Source of the DNA: Neobacillus drentensis
GTDB taxonomy: Bacteria; Bacillota; Bacilli; Bacillales; Cytobacillaceae
Assembly: GCF_021560175.1 (NCBI RefSeq)
Contig: NZ_CP091110.1
Span: forward strand, 5,210,501 to 5,274,500
DNA length: 64,000 bases
Reading direction: 5' to 3'
Numbering within the stretch: the stretch's first letter is position 1; each line of letters starts with the position of its first letter. A program made the position numbers and the translations under genes. Shown here one piece after another: positions 41,399 through 49,646 of this stretch. Under the pieces are notes generated by a model, which was not told the origin of the DNA, ran no database searches, and was given only the letters and a program-made list of their open reading frames with translations.

Positions 41399-41677
41399 AC
41401 CTTATTACCTCCTTTTTCTATACTTGCCTACACTATTTCATATGCGAAAACACTAGGTTTGGAGTGGGCAAATAGAAAAGCGGAGGCGCCCGTTTAGCGG
41501 CGTATGACCTGGAGCCCTTTGACTGAGTACCTTTTTTTGCCCGGTTCAGCTTCATTTTTACCACAGCGGGCACTATTCCTTTTTATTTTGACCGTTCCAG
41601 CTTCCTTTTTACTACAGCGGGCACTATTCCTATCCCCTGGAGCCTTCATGCGGACAGTTTCTTTTCACGCAAAAAGA
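41399..41677. repeat. Intergenic repeats: partial TAGAAAAGCG copy and a 51-bp direct duplication
   Basis: A partial TAGAAAAGCG-type element lies at 41473-41516 (AGAAAAGCGGAGGCGCC, ending TGGAGCCC). It is followed by two direct copies of a ~51-bp unit, aligned on ACAGCGGGCACTATTCCT at 41563 and 41614. No gene is supported. Confidence 0.7.
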
Positions 41678-41699
41678 GCTGCCGGTCTTCCCCGGCAGC
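41678..41699 (-). terminator. Terminator after pepA
   Basis: GCTGCCGG (41678-41685) pairs with CCGGCAGC (41692-41699), followed by TCTTTTT on the minus strand. Confidence 0.9.
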
Positions 41700-41707
41700 A
41701 TCACCTA

Positions 41708-43216
41708 TTATTTTTCAATTGGTTCAAAACGTTCCACAAACAATGCAAGGGTACGGGTCATGACACCGGTTGCCCCCGCTGGACCAAGGTCATAATCCTT
41801 CGCTGTGGTGGCTGTTCCGGCAATATCTAAATGAACCCATGGCGTTCCTTCCGTAAATTCACCAATAAACGCACCCGCTACAAGGGCGTGTCCTTCACTT
41901 CCAGGAGAATTATTTAAATCGGCCACTTTACTATTGCGCACCCGTTCTTTTTCCGTCTCAAACAACGGCAATAGCCACATCTGCTCTCCGGCTTCAACAG
42001 ATGCCTCCAACACTTGTTCATACAAACCATCATGATTGGTCATCGCTCCAGTAGTATGCAAACCAAGTGCCGTAATCACCCCGCCTGTTAAGGTAGCCAC
42101 ATCAACTAAATAATTAGCCCCATGGTGTTTAGCATAAGTAATTGCATCTGCTAAAACCAGACGTCCCTCGGCATCCGTGTTTAAGACCTCAATCGTTTTA
42201 CCATTCATAGAGGTAATCACATCATCTGGTTTAAAGGCTCCGCCAGAGATCATATTATCGGTGGAAGGAATAACCGCGACAACGTTTTGCTCCGGTCTAA
42301 TTTCTCCGATAATTTCCATCGCACCTAAAACCGCAGCTGCCCCGCCCATATCGGTTTTCATTCCAACAATACCAGCTTTCGTTTTAATCGAATAACCGCC
42401 AGTATCAAAGGTAATCCCTTTTCCAACCAGACCAATGACATCGGTCCAATCCTCTTTTCCTTGATATCGTAAAACAATCATTTTTGGAGGCTCTAATGAC
42501 CCTTTATTAACGGCAAGGAATGCCCCCATTCCTAACTTCTCAATCTCTGCTTTATCAAGAATTTCGACTTCAAAGTCGTATTTTGCAGCTAGTTCTGAAG
42601 CATAGTTCGCTAAATCGGCAGCCGTCAATAAATTACCTGGCGTATTCACAAGCGTGCGGGCTGAGTTTGTAGCCTTTCCGAATGCATATCCAACCGTTAA
42701 AGATACCTGCACATCCGCTTCTTCAGCAGCACCACTATAAACCGTTACATTCTCAAGTCTTTTCTCCGGCTCATTGGATTTTTGTTTATATCCTTCAAAT
42801 TGATACGTTGCTAGCGCCATAGCTTCACCCAACGCATGGGCTGCGTCTAAACTATTAAGTTCTTCTGTCACAAACGTATCTAAATAAACCGCTGCTTCCT
42901 CCTGTTTATTTACCTTTAACTGCTTAAAGACCTTACCAAACGCTTCTCGAAGCTTATCAAAGGATGAATCCTTTTCTTTCCCTAGACCTACAAAATAAAT
43001 CCTTTTTGCACCAATTTTTCCAAAGCTATGTACTTTCGTTATGCTTTTTAACTTAGCGGAAAGATCCCCCGCCTTTACTAATTCTGTTAACTGCCCCTCA
43101 AACTTTTCATCTAAGCCGGCTAATATTCCAGTGAACTTTTCAGGCTTTTCAAACAAGCCCACGACTAAGCCCTCGTTGCTCGCTGATAAGTCTAACTCTT
43201 TTTTTACTTGATACAT
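41708..43216 (-). CDS. pepA: Leucyl aminopeptidase (M17)
   Basis: A 502-aa cytosolic metallo-exopeptidase that releases N-terminal residues from peptides. The N-terminal domain covers about 1-180. The catalytic domain has GLVGKGITFDTGGYSIKTK, KTDMGGAAAV and the signature NTDAEGRLVLAD, with GALVAGAFIGEF-like HALVAGAFIGEF and WVHLDIAGTA near the end. A GGAGGTGAT site precedes the ATG. It corresponds to B. subtilis yuiE in the same gene order. Confidence 0.96.
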   Translation of the reverse strand: MYQVKKELDLSASNEGLVVGLFEKPEKFTGILAGLDEKFEGQLTELVKAGDLSAKLKSITKVHSFGKIGAKRIYFVGLGKEKDSSFDKLREAFGKVFKQLKVNKQEEAAVYLDTFVTEELNSLDAAHALGEAMALATYQFEGYKQKSNEPEKRLENVTVYSGAAEEADVQVSLTVGYAFGKATNSARTLVNTPGNLLTAADLANYASELAAKYDFEVEILDKAEIEKLGMGAFLAVNKGSLEPPKMIVLRYQGKEDWTDVIGLVGKGITFDTGGYSIKTKAGIVGMKTDMGGAAAVLGAMEIIGEIRPEQNVVAVIPSTDNMISGGAFKPDDVITSMNGKTIEVLNTDAEGRLVLADAITYAKHHGANYLVDVATLTGGVITALGLHTTGAMTNHDGLYEQVLEASVEAGEQMWLLPLFETEKERVRNSKVADLNNSPGSEGHALVAGAFIGEFTEGTPWVHLDIAGTATTAKDYDLGPAGATGVMTRTLALFVERFEPIEK

Positions 43217-43303
43217 ACTCCATCACCTCCATAATATATATTACATTATATCGAAAATTATCTTTTACTTCGATAATCTAAGTATTTTTTCAATTATAAA
43301 AAG

Positions 43304-43321
43304 CAGGCACAAGGCCTGCCG
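43304..43321 (-). terminator. Terminator after yuiC
   Basis: GCAGGC and GCCTGC arms around a short loop, with TTTTTATAA on the minus strand. Confidence 0.75.
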
Positions 43322-43336
43322 ATTACAAATGTATTG

Positions 43337-43948
43337 TTATCTTTTTTCCGAACTTGTATACTGCTGGCGGAATACTTGGAGTGTTTTGTCATTATTTAAT
43401 GTTTGCAATTCCTTTTCCGTTAGATGCCCATTTCCTCTTTGTACGACATAAACCTCCACCTGCTTTTTCCCCCATTGCTTATAAACATCCTCCACCGTTT
43501 TATAATAAAGGTCTAATTCATTTCCCTTTATCGCGCCTCCCTTATCCGCCACAACCCCATATCCATAGCCTGGGATAAATAGAATGGTTCCGATGGGAAA
43601 CACATTTAAATCAGCGGCTACGGTTGAAAATAAGTCACGTTTCACTTTAACACCTGAGTAGGTAATTCCATATTCAGGATGACCCTGGCTTTTCCCAGTG
43701 GATTCATATCCTGCTGTATATCCTGTAGCTGTTACGGCATATTTTGGGTACTTGGACCAATCAAAAGCGTCCTCAAGAGGCGGAGTTGGTACTCCAGAAA
43801 CTACTTTAGTAAACGACAGCGCTGACGCAAATGGCAGAATGAACGATTTTGCACTTACGCCAGAAATGGACTGAAAAGTTGCGGCTAATGCCATAATAAA
43901 AAGACAAATCATCGCAAATCGTTTTGTCCAATTTTCAAGTTTATCCAT
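43337..43948 (-). CDS. yuiC: YuiC-like 3D-domain protein
   Basis: A 203-aa protein with an N-terminal membrane anchor (RFAMICLFIMALAATFQSI) and a C-terminal 3D domain of the MltA/Sps fold, carrying the two Asp of VVADKGGAIKGNELDLYY. Such proteins are lytic transglycosylases that cut peptidoglycan; YuiC cleaves glycan in B. subtilis and relates to resuscitation factors. The ATG at 43948 is preferred; GAGGAGTG lies about 9 bases upstream. Confidence 0.88.
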   Translation of the reverse strand: MDKLENWTKRFAMICLFIMALAATFQSISGVSAKSFILPFASALSFTKVVSGVPTPPLEDAFDWSKYPKYAVTATGYTAGYESTGKSQGHPEYGITYSGVKVKRDLFSTVAADLNVFPIGTILFIPGYGYGVVADKGGAIKGNELDLYYKTVEDVYKQWGKKQVEVYVVQRGNGHLTEKELQTLNNDKTLQVFRQQYTSSEKR

Positions 43949-44035
43949 TGAATTTTTCACTCCTCCAAAAATATTCATTCCCAATGCGTTGGGAAATATA
44001 CAACTAGAGGATGAAAAGTATGATAAAAAAGTAAA

Positions 44036-44063
44036 AAGACCTTTACGCACTTGTAAAAGTCTT
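44036..44063 (-). terminator. Terminator between yuiB and yuiC
   Basis: AAGACTTTTAC and GTAAAGGTCTT on the minus strand pair around a 6-base loop, followed by TTTAC; it overlaps the yuiB stop codon. Confidence 0.75.
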
Positions 44064-44379
44064 AAAACATTTGATATCCATTTTTCCGTAATAACTTTAT
44101 CGTAAAACCAGCAGCAATCGCGCCTGCTAGTCCACTAATCAAAATAAGTATATCGGCAGTTGCTAGTCTGCTGATTCTTGCCCCAAGATCTTCAAAGGCG
44201 AATTTACTATTTGTAAAATACTCCGAAAACCCCACTTTATCTACAATAAAAATGGCTACAATCGGGTAAACTATTGCCATTACCCATGACATTCTTAGGA
44301 GCATATTCAGGATAAAACCGATTCCAAAAAATAAGACAAAAAATAGCACGATCGAAATGATTAGGACTACAATGCTCAT
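44062..44379 (-). CDS. yuiB: YuiB-like membrane protein
   Basis: A 105-aa protein with three hydrophobic segments (MSIVVLIISIVLFFVLFFGIGF, WVMAIVYPIVAIFIV, ADILILISGLAGAIAAGF). The length equals B. subtilis YuiB. The ATG at 44379 is favoured by homology; a GTG two codons upstream at 44385, with AGGGGG 9 bases before it, is possible. Function unknown. Confidence 0.85.
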   Translation of the reverse strand: MSIVVLIISIVLFFVLFFGIGFILNMLLRMSWVMAIVYPIVAIFIVDKVGFSEYFTNSKFAFEDLGARISRLATADILILISGLAGAIAAGFTIKLLRKNGYQMF

Positions 44380-44520
44380 CTGCACCCGACAATTCCCCCT
44401 TTTATACATCCATTAGTGTACTTAAAAAGCCCTGGGAGAGTCAAGAAGAAAAGAACAAATACCGATTAGCATACGACTGAGTGGGATGGATAATTTTTAA
44501 TAAAAATAAGCAAAAAAAAA

Positions 44521-44543
44521 TAGCCTCTTAGAGTAAGAAGCTA
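44521..44543 (-). terminator. Terminator after yuiA
   Basis: AGCTTCTT and AAGAGGCT arms on the minus strand followed by nine T residues. Confidence 0.85.
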
Positions 44544-44547
44544 ATTC

Positions 44548-44679
44548 TTAGTTCTCTTTATTCTTACCGGTTCCTTCACAGCTTGGGCATGTCTCCGAAC
44601 CTCCGAGTACTAATTGAAAATAACCCTTCCCCTCACAATAATCACACGTTTTCGTTGTATCGATCGTTTCAACAGTCAT
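44548..44679 (-). CDS. yuiA: YuiA, small DnaJ-type zinc-finger protein
   Basis: A 43-aa protein with two CxxCxGxG motifs, CDYCEGKG and CPSCEGTG, which together bind one zinc as in DnaJ. GGGAGG lies 8 bases before the ATG, and a terminator follows. The position directly upstream of yuiB-yuiC agrees with B. subtilis. Function unknown. Confidence 0.85.
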   Translation of the reverse strand: MTVETIDTTKTCDYCEGKGYFQLVLGGSETCPSCEGTGKNKEN

Positions 44680-44835
44680 CTCATTTGCCTCCCTTGCATA
44701 TTAATTTAATTTTCTGATAATATATCAAGGAATCACGAAAAAGAAAAGAGCTAAATTCACGCAAAATTAACTATGAAAACGGATACATGTTAGATTATCT
44801 TCCATTTGCGATAGGTTGCTCAATTTATCTAAAAA

Positions 44836-45327
44836 TTAAAAAAATAATTTATAGGAAGTGTAGCCAAACTGGTTTCCTGGGTTAATATCATTTGCTCCTG
44901 GTTTAATAAATGAGAGACTTTCATGAATTAAATAATGTAATAGGATGGAGGCATCCTTTTCTAAGCTAAGCTCCTCTGGTGCCATAAACCGGGCCTCATA
45001 CAATTCCTTTTCTTGATGGGTAATGGTTAAATCTCCGGTTGGCTCTAACAAAAACACAAGCAAATTGTCACTAATTTCCCCTTTGATAACACCTGACCTT
45101 AGCCCGAGCAGGCCCTTAACCGTGCAATCGATCCCCGTTTCTTCCTTCACTTCTCTTACCACAGCCTCATCAGCCGTTTCCCCTTCATTTACAAAGCCGG
45201 CAGGCAAAGACCATTGGCCTTTTAGGCCGCCATATCTTTTTTTCACAACAAGCCAGTGTCCATCATTTGACATTACTAATCCGGATACCGCCAGCCAGAC
45301 CTTGCCGCGTGTTTTATGACTGCTCAT
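44836..45327 (-). CDS. Nudix hydrolase
   Basis: A 163-aa protein. The Nudix box GFVNEGETADEAVVREVKEETGI (about 48-70) is complete, with the catalytic REVKEE. LAVSGLVMSNDGHWLVVKKRYGG precedes it. The start at 45327 has AAAGGGGT 8 bases upstream. The family hydrolyses nucleoside-diphosphate-linked compounds; the substrate is unknown. A 52-bp repeat array lies just upstream. Confidence 0.9.
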   Translation of the reverse strand: MSSHKTRGKVWLAVSGLVMSNDGHWLVVKKRYGGLKGQWSLPAGFVNEGETADEAVVREVKEETGIDCTVKGLLGLRSGVIKGEISDNLLVFLLEPTGDLTITHQEKELYEARFMAPEELSLEKDASILLHYLIHESLSFIKPGANDINPGNQFGYTSYKLFF

Positions 45328-45419
45328 GTAACAATACCCCTTTCTAGAAAAAGCACTATTTTGTTCTATCTGCGTTTCGCATGTGAACGTCTTTGGACGG
45401 AACATTACTGTTTTGTCCT

Positions 45420-45870
45420 TTTCTTATCCGAAGGTGAGCCGACTTTAGACAGGACTACGGGTTTGGGATCCTCCCTTGTCCGAAGGTGAGCCGACTTTAG
45501 ACAGGACTACGGGTTTGGGACCTCCCCTTGTCCGAAGATGAGCCGACTTTAGACAGGACTACGGGTTTGGAACCTTCCCTTGTCCGAAGATTCCACGCCT
45601 TCGGACAGGTCTTCGGGTTTGGAACTTTCCCTTGTCCGAAGGTGAGCCGACTTTAGACAGGAATACGAGTTTTGGACCCTCACTTGTCCAAAGATGAGCC
45701 GGCTTCAGACAGGACTACAGGGTTGGGACCTCCCCTTGTCCGAAGGTGAGCCGACTTTAGACAGGAATACGAGTTTTGGACCCTCACTTGTCCAAAGATG
45801 AGCCGGCTTCAGACAGGACTACGGTTTTGGGACCTCCCCTTGTCCAAAGGTGCCCTGCCTCAGAATCTCT
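45420..45870. repeat. 52-bp tandem repeat array (nine units), second sequence family
   Basis: Units aligned on AAGGTG/AAGATG fall at 45431, 45483, 45535, 45587, 45639, 45691, 45743, 45795 and 45847, exactly 52 bp apart. The core is TTGTCCGAAGGTGAGCCGAC, then TTTAGACAGGACTACGGG. Unit 4 holds a perfect hairpin TGTCCGAAG/CTTCGGACA. Units 5-6 and 7-8 are near-identical 104-bp blocks, a recent duplication. It is unrelated in sequence to the array at 31219 despite the same period. Confidence 0.95.
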
Positions 45871-45891
45871 CCTTTTTATCATAGCAAAAAA

Positions 45892-45910
45892 GAACAGAGT
45901 TTCTCTGTCC
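45892..45910 (-). terminator. Terminator after yumB
   Basis: On the minus strand GGACAGAG pairs with CTCTGTTC around three bases, followed by TTTTTT. Confidence 0.85.
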
Positions 45911-45967
45911 TTTTTGTAAAAAATGATAGAAGCTTTAACACCCTAAAAGGCGCTTCCGCTATACAGT

Positions 45968-47194
45968 TTAAAATAGATTAAATTTACCTTTTTTCAATAC
46001 CATACCTGCTCCGCCGATCATGTAAAGGGCACGGTTATCGACCACTTTCTTCATAAAAGAAGCTTTTCCACCGGTAAGCTTTTTGCCAAAAACTACACCA
46101 ATCGCATCGTCTTCACCAAGAGAGCAGACAGTCCCTTTATTATCGAACGTAAAGCTTTCTAATTCTGACTTATTACGAATTAAAGCAGCAATATTCTTAG
46201 CAGTCAATTCTGCTTGCTGCATCGCAATTTGTGCTGTTGGCGGATATGGACGATTGATTTCTTCGTTAATAACAAGAGAGCTGTCACCAATGATGAAGAC
46301 ATTTTCAAATCCAGGAACGCGCAAATCTGGTTGGACCTTAACCCGGCCTCTCATTGCTTCAAAGCCTGATTTTTCGATAACAGAGTTACCGCGAACCCCG
46401 GCAGCCCAAACAACTGTCTCAGCCTTAATTTCATATGGCTCTGCATCGCCTTTTGCGACAAGAATACCGCCAGGAACAGCTTCTTTAATTGCCGTGCCAA
46501 TTAAAAACTCTACACCTTTACGTTCTAATGTAGAAACGGCGTAATTAACTAGTTCAGGATCAAAACCTGGCAATACCGTTGGGGCTGCTTCCACACAATA
46601 AATTTTTACCTTGTGGAAATCGACATCATATTCATGGCACAGTTCTGGAATCCGGTTTGTTAACTCACCAAGGAATTCAATTCCCGTAAAACCAGCACCA
46701 CCAACAACGATAGAAAGACGATTGTCGTTCTTTTCTTCTTCCATATTGTACGTAGCAAATTGATATTCAATATGCTCACGTAATTGACGGGCAGAATTGA
46801 CATTGGTAATTCCAAATGCATATTCTTTCAAGCCTTTGATACCGAATGTTTCCGGTTCACCGCCAAGGGCAATAACTAGATAGTCATAATCCACTTCGCC
46901 TTTTTCTAGTACGACTTTCTTTTCGTCTTTATTAATCTCAACCACAGTATCCTGTACAAAGCTAACCTTACTGCGGTCGATGACATCACGAATATCATAG
47001 CGGACTTTATCATGATGAAGCGTACCAGCAGAGGCCTCATGTAACCATGTTGTTTCATAATGATAGTCATTTTTATTTATTAATACAATATCTGCTTCAT
47101 TTACGCCGAGTATCTTCTGCAAACGAACTGTCGTCAGAAGTCCGCCGTAACCTGCACCAAGAATCACAATTTTAGGCTGTCTCAAAGTGATCAC
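45968..47194 (-). CDS. yumB: NADH dehydrogenase-like flavoprotein YumB (type II)
   Basis: A 408-aa FAD protein with two Rossmann motifs, KIVILGAGYGGLLTTVRL (FAD) and LSIVVGGAGFTGIEFLGEL (NADH, about 155-175), and VFIIGDSSLV near 295. It probably transfers electrons from NADH to menaquinone at the membrane. GTG at 47194 is preferred: AAAGG lies 5 bases upstream. GTG at 47200 lies within that site. Two TGTGA-N6-TCACG palindromes lie about 95-145 bp upstream. Confidence 0.92.
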   Translation of the reverse strand: MITLRQPKIVILGAGYGGLLTTVRLQKILGVNEADIVLINKNDYHYETTWLHEASAGTLHHDKVRYDIRDVIDRSKVSFVQDTVVEINKDEKKVVLEKGEVDYDYLVIALGGEPETFGIKGLKEYAFGITNVNSARQLREHIEYQFATYNMEEEKNDNRLSIVVGGAGFTGIEFLGELTNRIPELCHEYDVDFHKVKIYCVEAAPTVLPGFDPELVNYAVSTLERKGVEFLIGTAIKEAVPGGILVAKGDAEPYEIKAETVVWAAGVRGNSVIEKSGFEAMRGRVKVQPDLRVPGFENVFIIGDSSLVINEEINRPYPPTAQIAMQQAELTAKNIAALIRNKSELESFTFDNKGTVCSLGEDDAIGVVFGKKLTGGKASFMKKVVDNRALYMIGGAGMVLKKGKFNLF

Positions 47195-47653
47195 TTCCAC
47201 CTTTTAGTATATTTTTTTATAAATGCTCTTTTTCTTATCTTCCACTGCTATGTCCAATTTTATTTTACTTAGATGAAATTTGCTGTATGTGAGATATTTC
47301 ACGATACATAGCGAAAAAAATTATGTGATGTAATTCACGAATAGGAATAAAGAAAAAGAAATAACCATAAGTACTTAGAAAGCGAATAAGGAATTTTAAG
47401 GAACAAAAATGAATAGTATGAATAGAGCTCATTCACATAACTGTACTTATTCTGTCACAATTTCTTAACAATATATTCACAATACATCTTATGCTAGTTT
47501 CTCACTATTTTCAAGCATTTATATAAATATTTTAGCTGAATTATTCAGCCAAAAATTTATTTTATCTGAATACTCAAAACCGAAGGGTGAGGAAAGCGTT
47601 ATTTGTGATGGATAGGAAATGGAGTTTGTTACTACTTGTTGGGGGGATCCTAA
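47195..47653. other. 459-bp divergent regulatory region between yumB and yumC
   Basis: No ORF is supported. It holds two Rex/Fnr-like palindromes at 47288-47339 and a short dyad GCTGAA-TTA-TTCAGC at 47535-47549 in AT-rich DNA. Confidence 0.7.
47288..47339. promoter_or_regulatory. Two TGTGA-N6-TCACG palindromes (Rex/Fnr-like sites)
   Basis: Site 1 spans 47288-47303 and site 2 spans 47324-47339, 36 bp apart centre to centre. Both fit the TGTGA-N6-TCACA core shared by Rex and Fnr, with one mismatch at the last base. Confidence 0.6.
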
Positions 47654-48652
47654 GTGCAAGAAGATCAAAAAGTATTTGATATTACGATAATTGGCGGCGG
47701 TCCTACCGGTCTATTTACGGCCTTTTATGGCGGTATGAGACAAGCGTCAGTAAAAATCATTGAGAGCCTGCCACAGCTTGGCGGTCAGTTGTCGGCCCTA
47801 TATCCGGAAAAATATATTTATGATGTGGCAGGTTTTCCGAAGATCCGCGCACAAGAATTAATAAATAATTTGAAAGAACAGATGGCTAAATTCGAACCAA
47901 CCATAGTTCTGGAGCAGTCTGTTGAGAAGTTAGAAAAACAAGAGGACAGCATCTTTAAATTAACCACCAATAAAGAAGTTCACTACAGTAAATCGATTAT
48001 TATAACAGCTGGAAACGGGGCCTTTCAGCCGCGTCGTTTAGAGCTTAAAAGTGCGGGGCAATATGAAAAGAAAAACCTCTTTTACTTTATTGAGGACTTA
48101 CATCAGTTCGCAGGACAAAACGTTGTTGTATTTGGCGGCGGGGATTCTGCTGTCGACTGGGCGTTAATGCTTGAGCCTATAGCTAAGCAGGTAACCCTCG
48201 TTCATCGCCGTGATAAGTTTCGGGCTCATGAACACAGTGTTGAGAATCTCCTTCACTCGAAGGTTGCTGTAAAGACTCCGTATGTACCAGCAGAGTTGAT
48301 TGGTGACGCGAACGGTATTAAACAAGTGGTCCTAAAGACAGTTAGCAGTTCAGAAACCGAAACCATTGATGTTGATGCCGTTATATGTAATTATGGATTC
48401 GTTTCTTCACTTGGACCCATTAAAGAATGGGGACTTGAAATTGAAAAGAACTCCGTTGTTGTGAATTCAAAAATGGAAACCAATATACCCGGCATTTACG
48501 CAGCAGGAGATATTTGTACGTATCCTGGAAAAGCGAAACTAATTGCCTGTGGGTTTGGCGAAGCACCAACAGCCATCAACAACGCAAAATCTTTCATTGA
48601 TCCAAAAGCAAGAATTCAGCCGCTTCATAGTTCCTCCATGTTTAAACAATAA
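47654..48652 (+). CDS. yumC: Ferredoxin/flavodoxin-NADP+ reductase, thioredoxin-reductase type
   Basis: A 332-aa enzyme. DITIIGGGPTGLFTAFYGGMR binds FAD, VVVFGGGDSAVDWALML binds NADPH and GIYAAGDICTY closes the FAD site. It has no CxxC disulfide, as expected for the YumC type, and the C-terminal extension is present. It moves electrons between NADPH and ferredoxin or flavodoxin. GTG start at 47654, after GGGGGG. A bidirectional terminator follows. Confidence 0.96.
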   Translation: MQEDQKVFDITIIGGGPTGLFTAFYGGMRQASVKIIESLPQLGGQLSALYPEKYIYDVAGFPKIRAQELINNLKEQMAKFEPTIVLEQSVEKLEKQEDSIFKLTTNKEVHYSKSIIITAGNGAFQPRRLELKSAGQYEKKNLFYFIEDLHQFAGQNVVVFGGGDSAVDWALMLEPIAKQVTLVHRRDKFRAHEHSVENLLHSKVAVKTPYVPAELIGDANGIKQVVLKTVSSSETETIDVDAVICNYGFVSSLGPIKEWGLEIEKNSVVVNSKMETNIPGIYAAGDICTYPGKAKLIACGFGEAPTAINNAKSFIDPKARIQPLHSSSMFKQ

Positions 48653-48653
48653 G

Positions 48654-48679
48654 AAAAGGCGTCTTACTAGACGCCTTTT
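48654..48679. terminator. Bidirectional terminator
   Basis: AAAAGGCGTC (48654-48663) pairs with GACGCCTTTT (48670-48679), between yumC and yutM. Confidence 0.93.
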
Positions 48680-48690
48680 CCTATTGTTTA

Positions 48691-49056
48691 TTAACATTCC
48701 TCAGGTGTTCCTGCTGCTGTTGCCGTACGGAACGATGATCCGCAGCCGCATGAAGCAATGGCGTTTGGATTATCAATCGTAAAGCCTCCGCCCATCATTG
48801 ATTCTTTATAATCAATTTTTGTACCTTGTAAAATGAGTGAACTTTCTTTATCAACTAGAACCTGAATGCCATACTGGTCGAACTGAAGGTCATCATCTTT
48901 CACTTCATGGTCAAAGCCCATACCATAAGATAGGCCGCTGCAACCACCGCCCTTTACACTTACTCGTAAAAAGGCACCTTCCTCTTCATTATGCTTCATC
49001 ATCTCTTTTATGTGTAATGATGCCGCTTCAGTCAGGATCACAACTTCTTTACTCAT
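48691..49056 (-). CDS. yutM: HesB/IscA-family Fe-S carrier YutM
   Basis: A 121-aa A-type carrier with the three conserved Cys: GGGCSGLSYG and CGCGSSF. It delivers Fe-S clusters to target enzymes. The start at 49056 has GGAGG 7 bases upstream; the longer frame to 49134 has none. A nearby NifU-like gene (yutI) and other Cys-rich proteins support the role. Confidence 0.93.
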   Translation of the reverse strand: MSKEVVILTEAASLHIKEMMKHNEEEGAFLRVSVKGGGCSGLSYGMGFDHEVKDDDLQFDQYGIQVLVDKESSLILQGTKIDYKESMMGGGFTIDNPNAIASCGCGSSFRTATAAGTPEEC

Positions 49057-49161
49057 GAGAATTCCTCCTTCTCCTCTGGCTTTTAATTTAGTATATACAC
49101 TTATAAATGAAGTCTCAACCAAATAAAAGCACAAATTTATTAGACTTCCGCATTATATAAA

Positions 49162-49180
49162 AAGGAGCAAAAAGCTCCTT
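49162..49180 (-). terminator. Terminator after yuzB
   Basis: AAGGAGC and GCTCCTT arms with TTTTTAT on the minus strand. Confidence 0.8.
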
Positions 49181-49183
49181 CAT

Positions 49184-49423
49184 TTAAAACATGGGATTTT
49201 CCTCTAAGTATTGATAAATATTATCCACCAGATCCTCAGGAGTATCTCCGGTCACAACTTCTCCGTTTACTAGAGCGTATAGTGAGGAGGCACATTTTCC
49301 ACAGTATCCCAAGCATCCGTATTCGATAATATCTAGGTTCGGATCTCTTTGCAGTTTTTCAAGTGCTTTTTGAGCACCATTTGCCAAATTACTAATACAA
49401 AATTCAATGATCGGCTTAATCAA
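49184..49423 (-). CDS. yuzB: YuzB-like thioredoxin-fold protein (DUF1450)
   Basis: A 79-aa protein. IIEFCISNLANGAQKALEKLQRDPNLDIIEYGCLGYCGKC carries four Cys arranged as in small [2Fe-2S] ferredoxins; the end LVDNIYQYLEENPMF is conserved. TTG start at 49423 with AGAGGTG 6 bases upstream, agreeing with the homologue. Cluster binding is not proven. Confidence 0.88.
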   Translation of the reverse strand: MIKPIIEFCISNLANGAQKALEKLQRDPNLDIIEYGCLGYCGKCASSLYALVNGEVVTGDTPEDLVDNIYQYLEENPMF

Positions 49424-49519
49424 CGTTTTCACCTCTCCACACCTACTTATCCTACTCCATTTAACCAAAGCCGTCAATTACCACGTTCAAGCCATCTTGT
49501 CAAGAATTGAATGAAAATG

Positions 49520-49548
49520 TTGTTATTTCGACACAAATTAGTTATACT
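49520..49548 (+). promoter_or_regulatory. Sigma-A promoter of yutJ
   Basis: TTGTTA (49520-49525) and TATACT (49543-49548) with 17-bp spacing, about 100 bp before the start codon. Confidence 0.65.
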
Positions 49549-49646
49549 CGTATGTGGTTAAATAGAAAATATTATTCTACTATTATTTATTTTTTCTGAC
49601 TATTTGATAAGATCATAATGCCTGATAAACAAAGGGGTAATAAACG

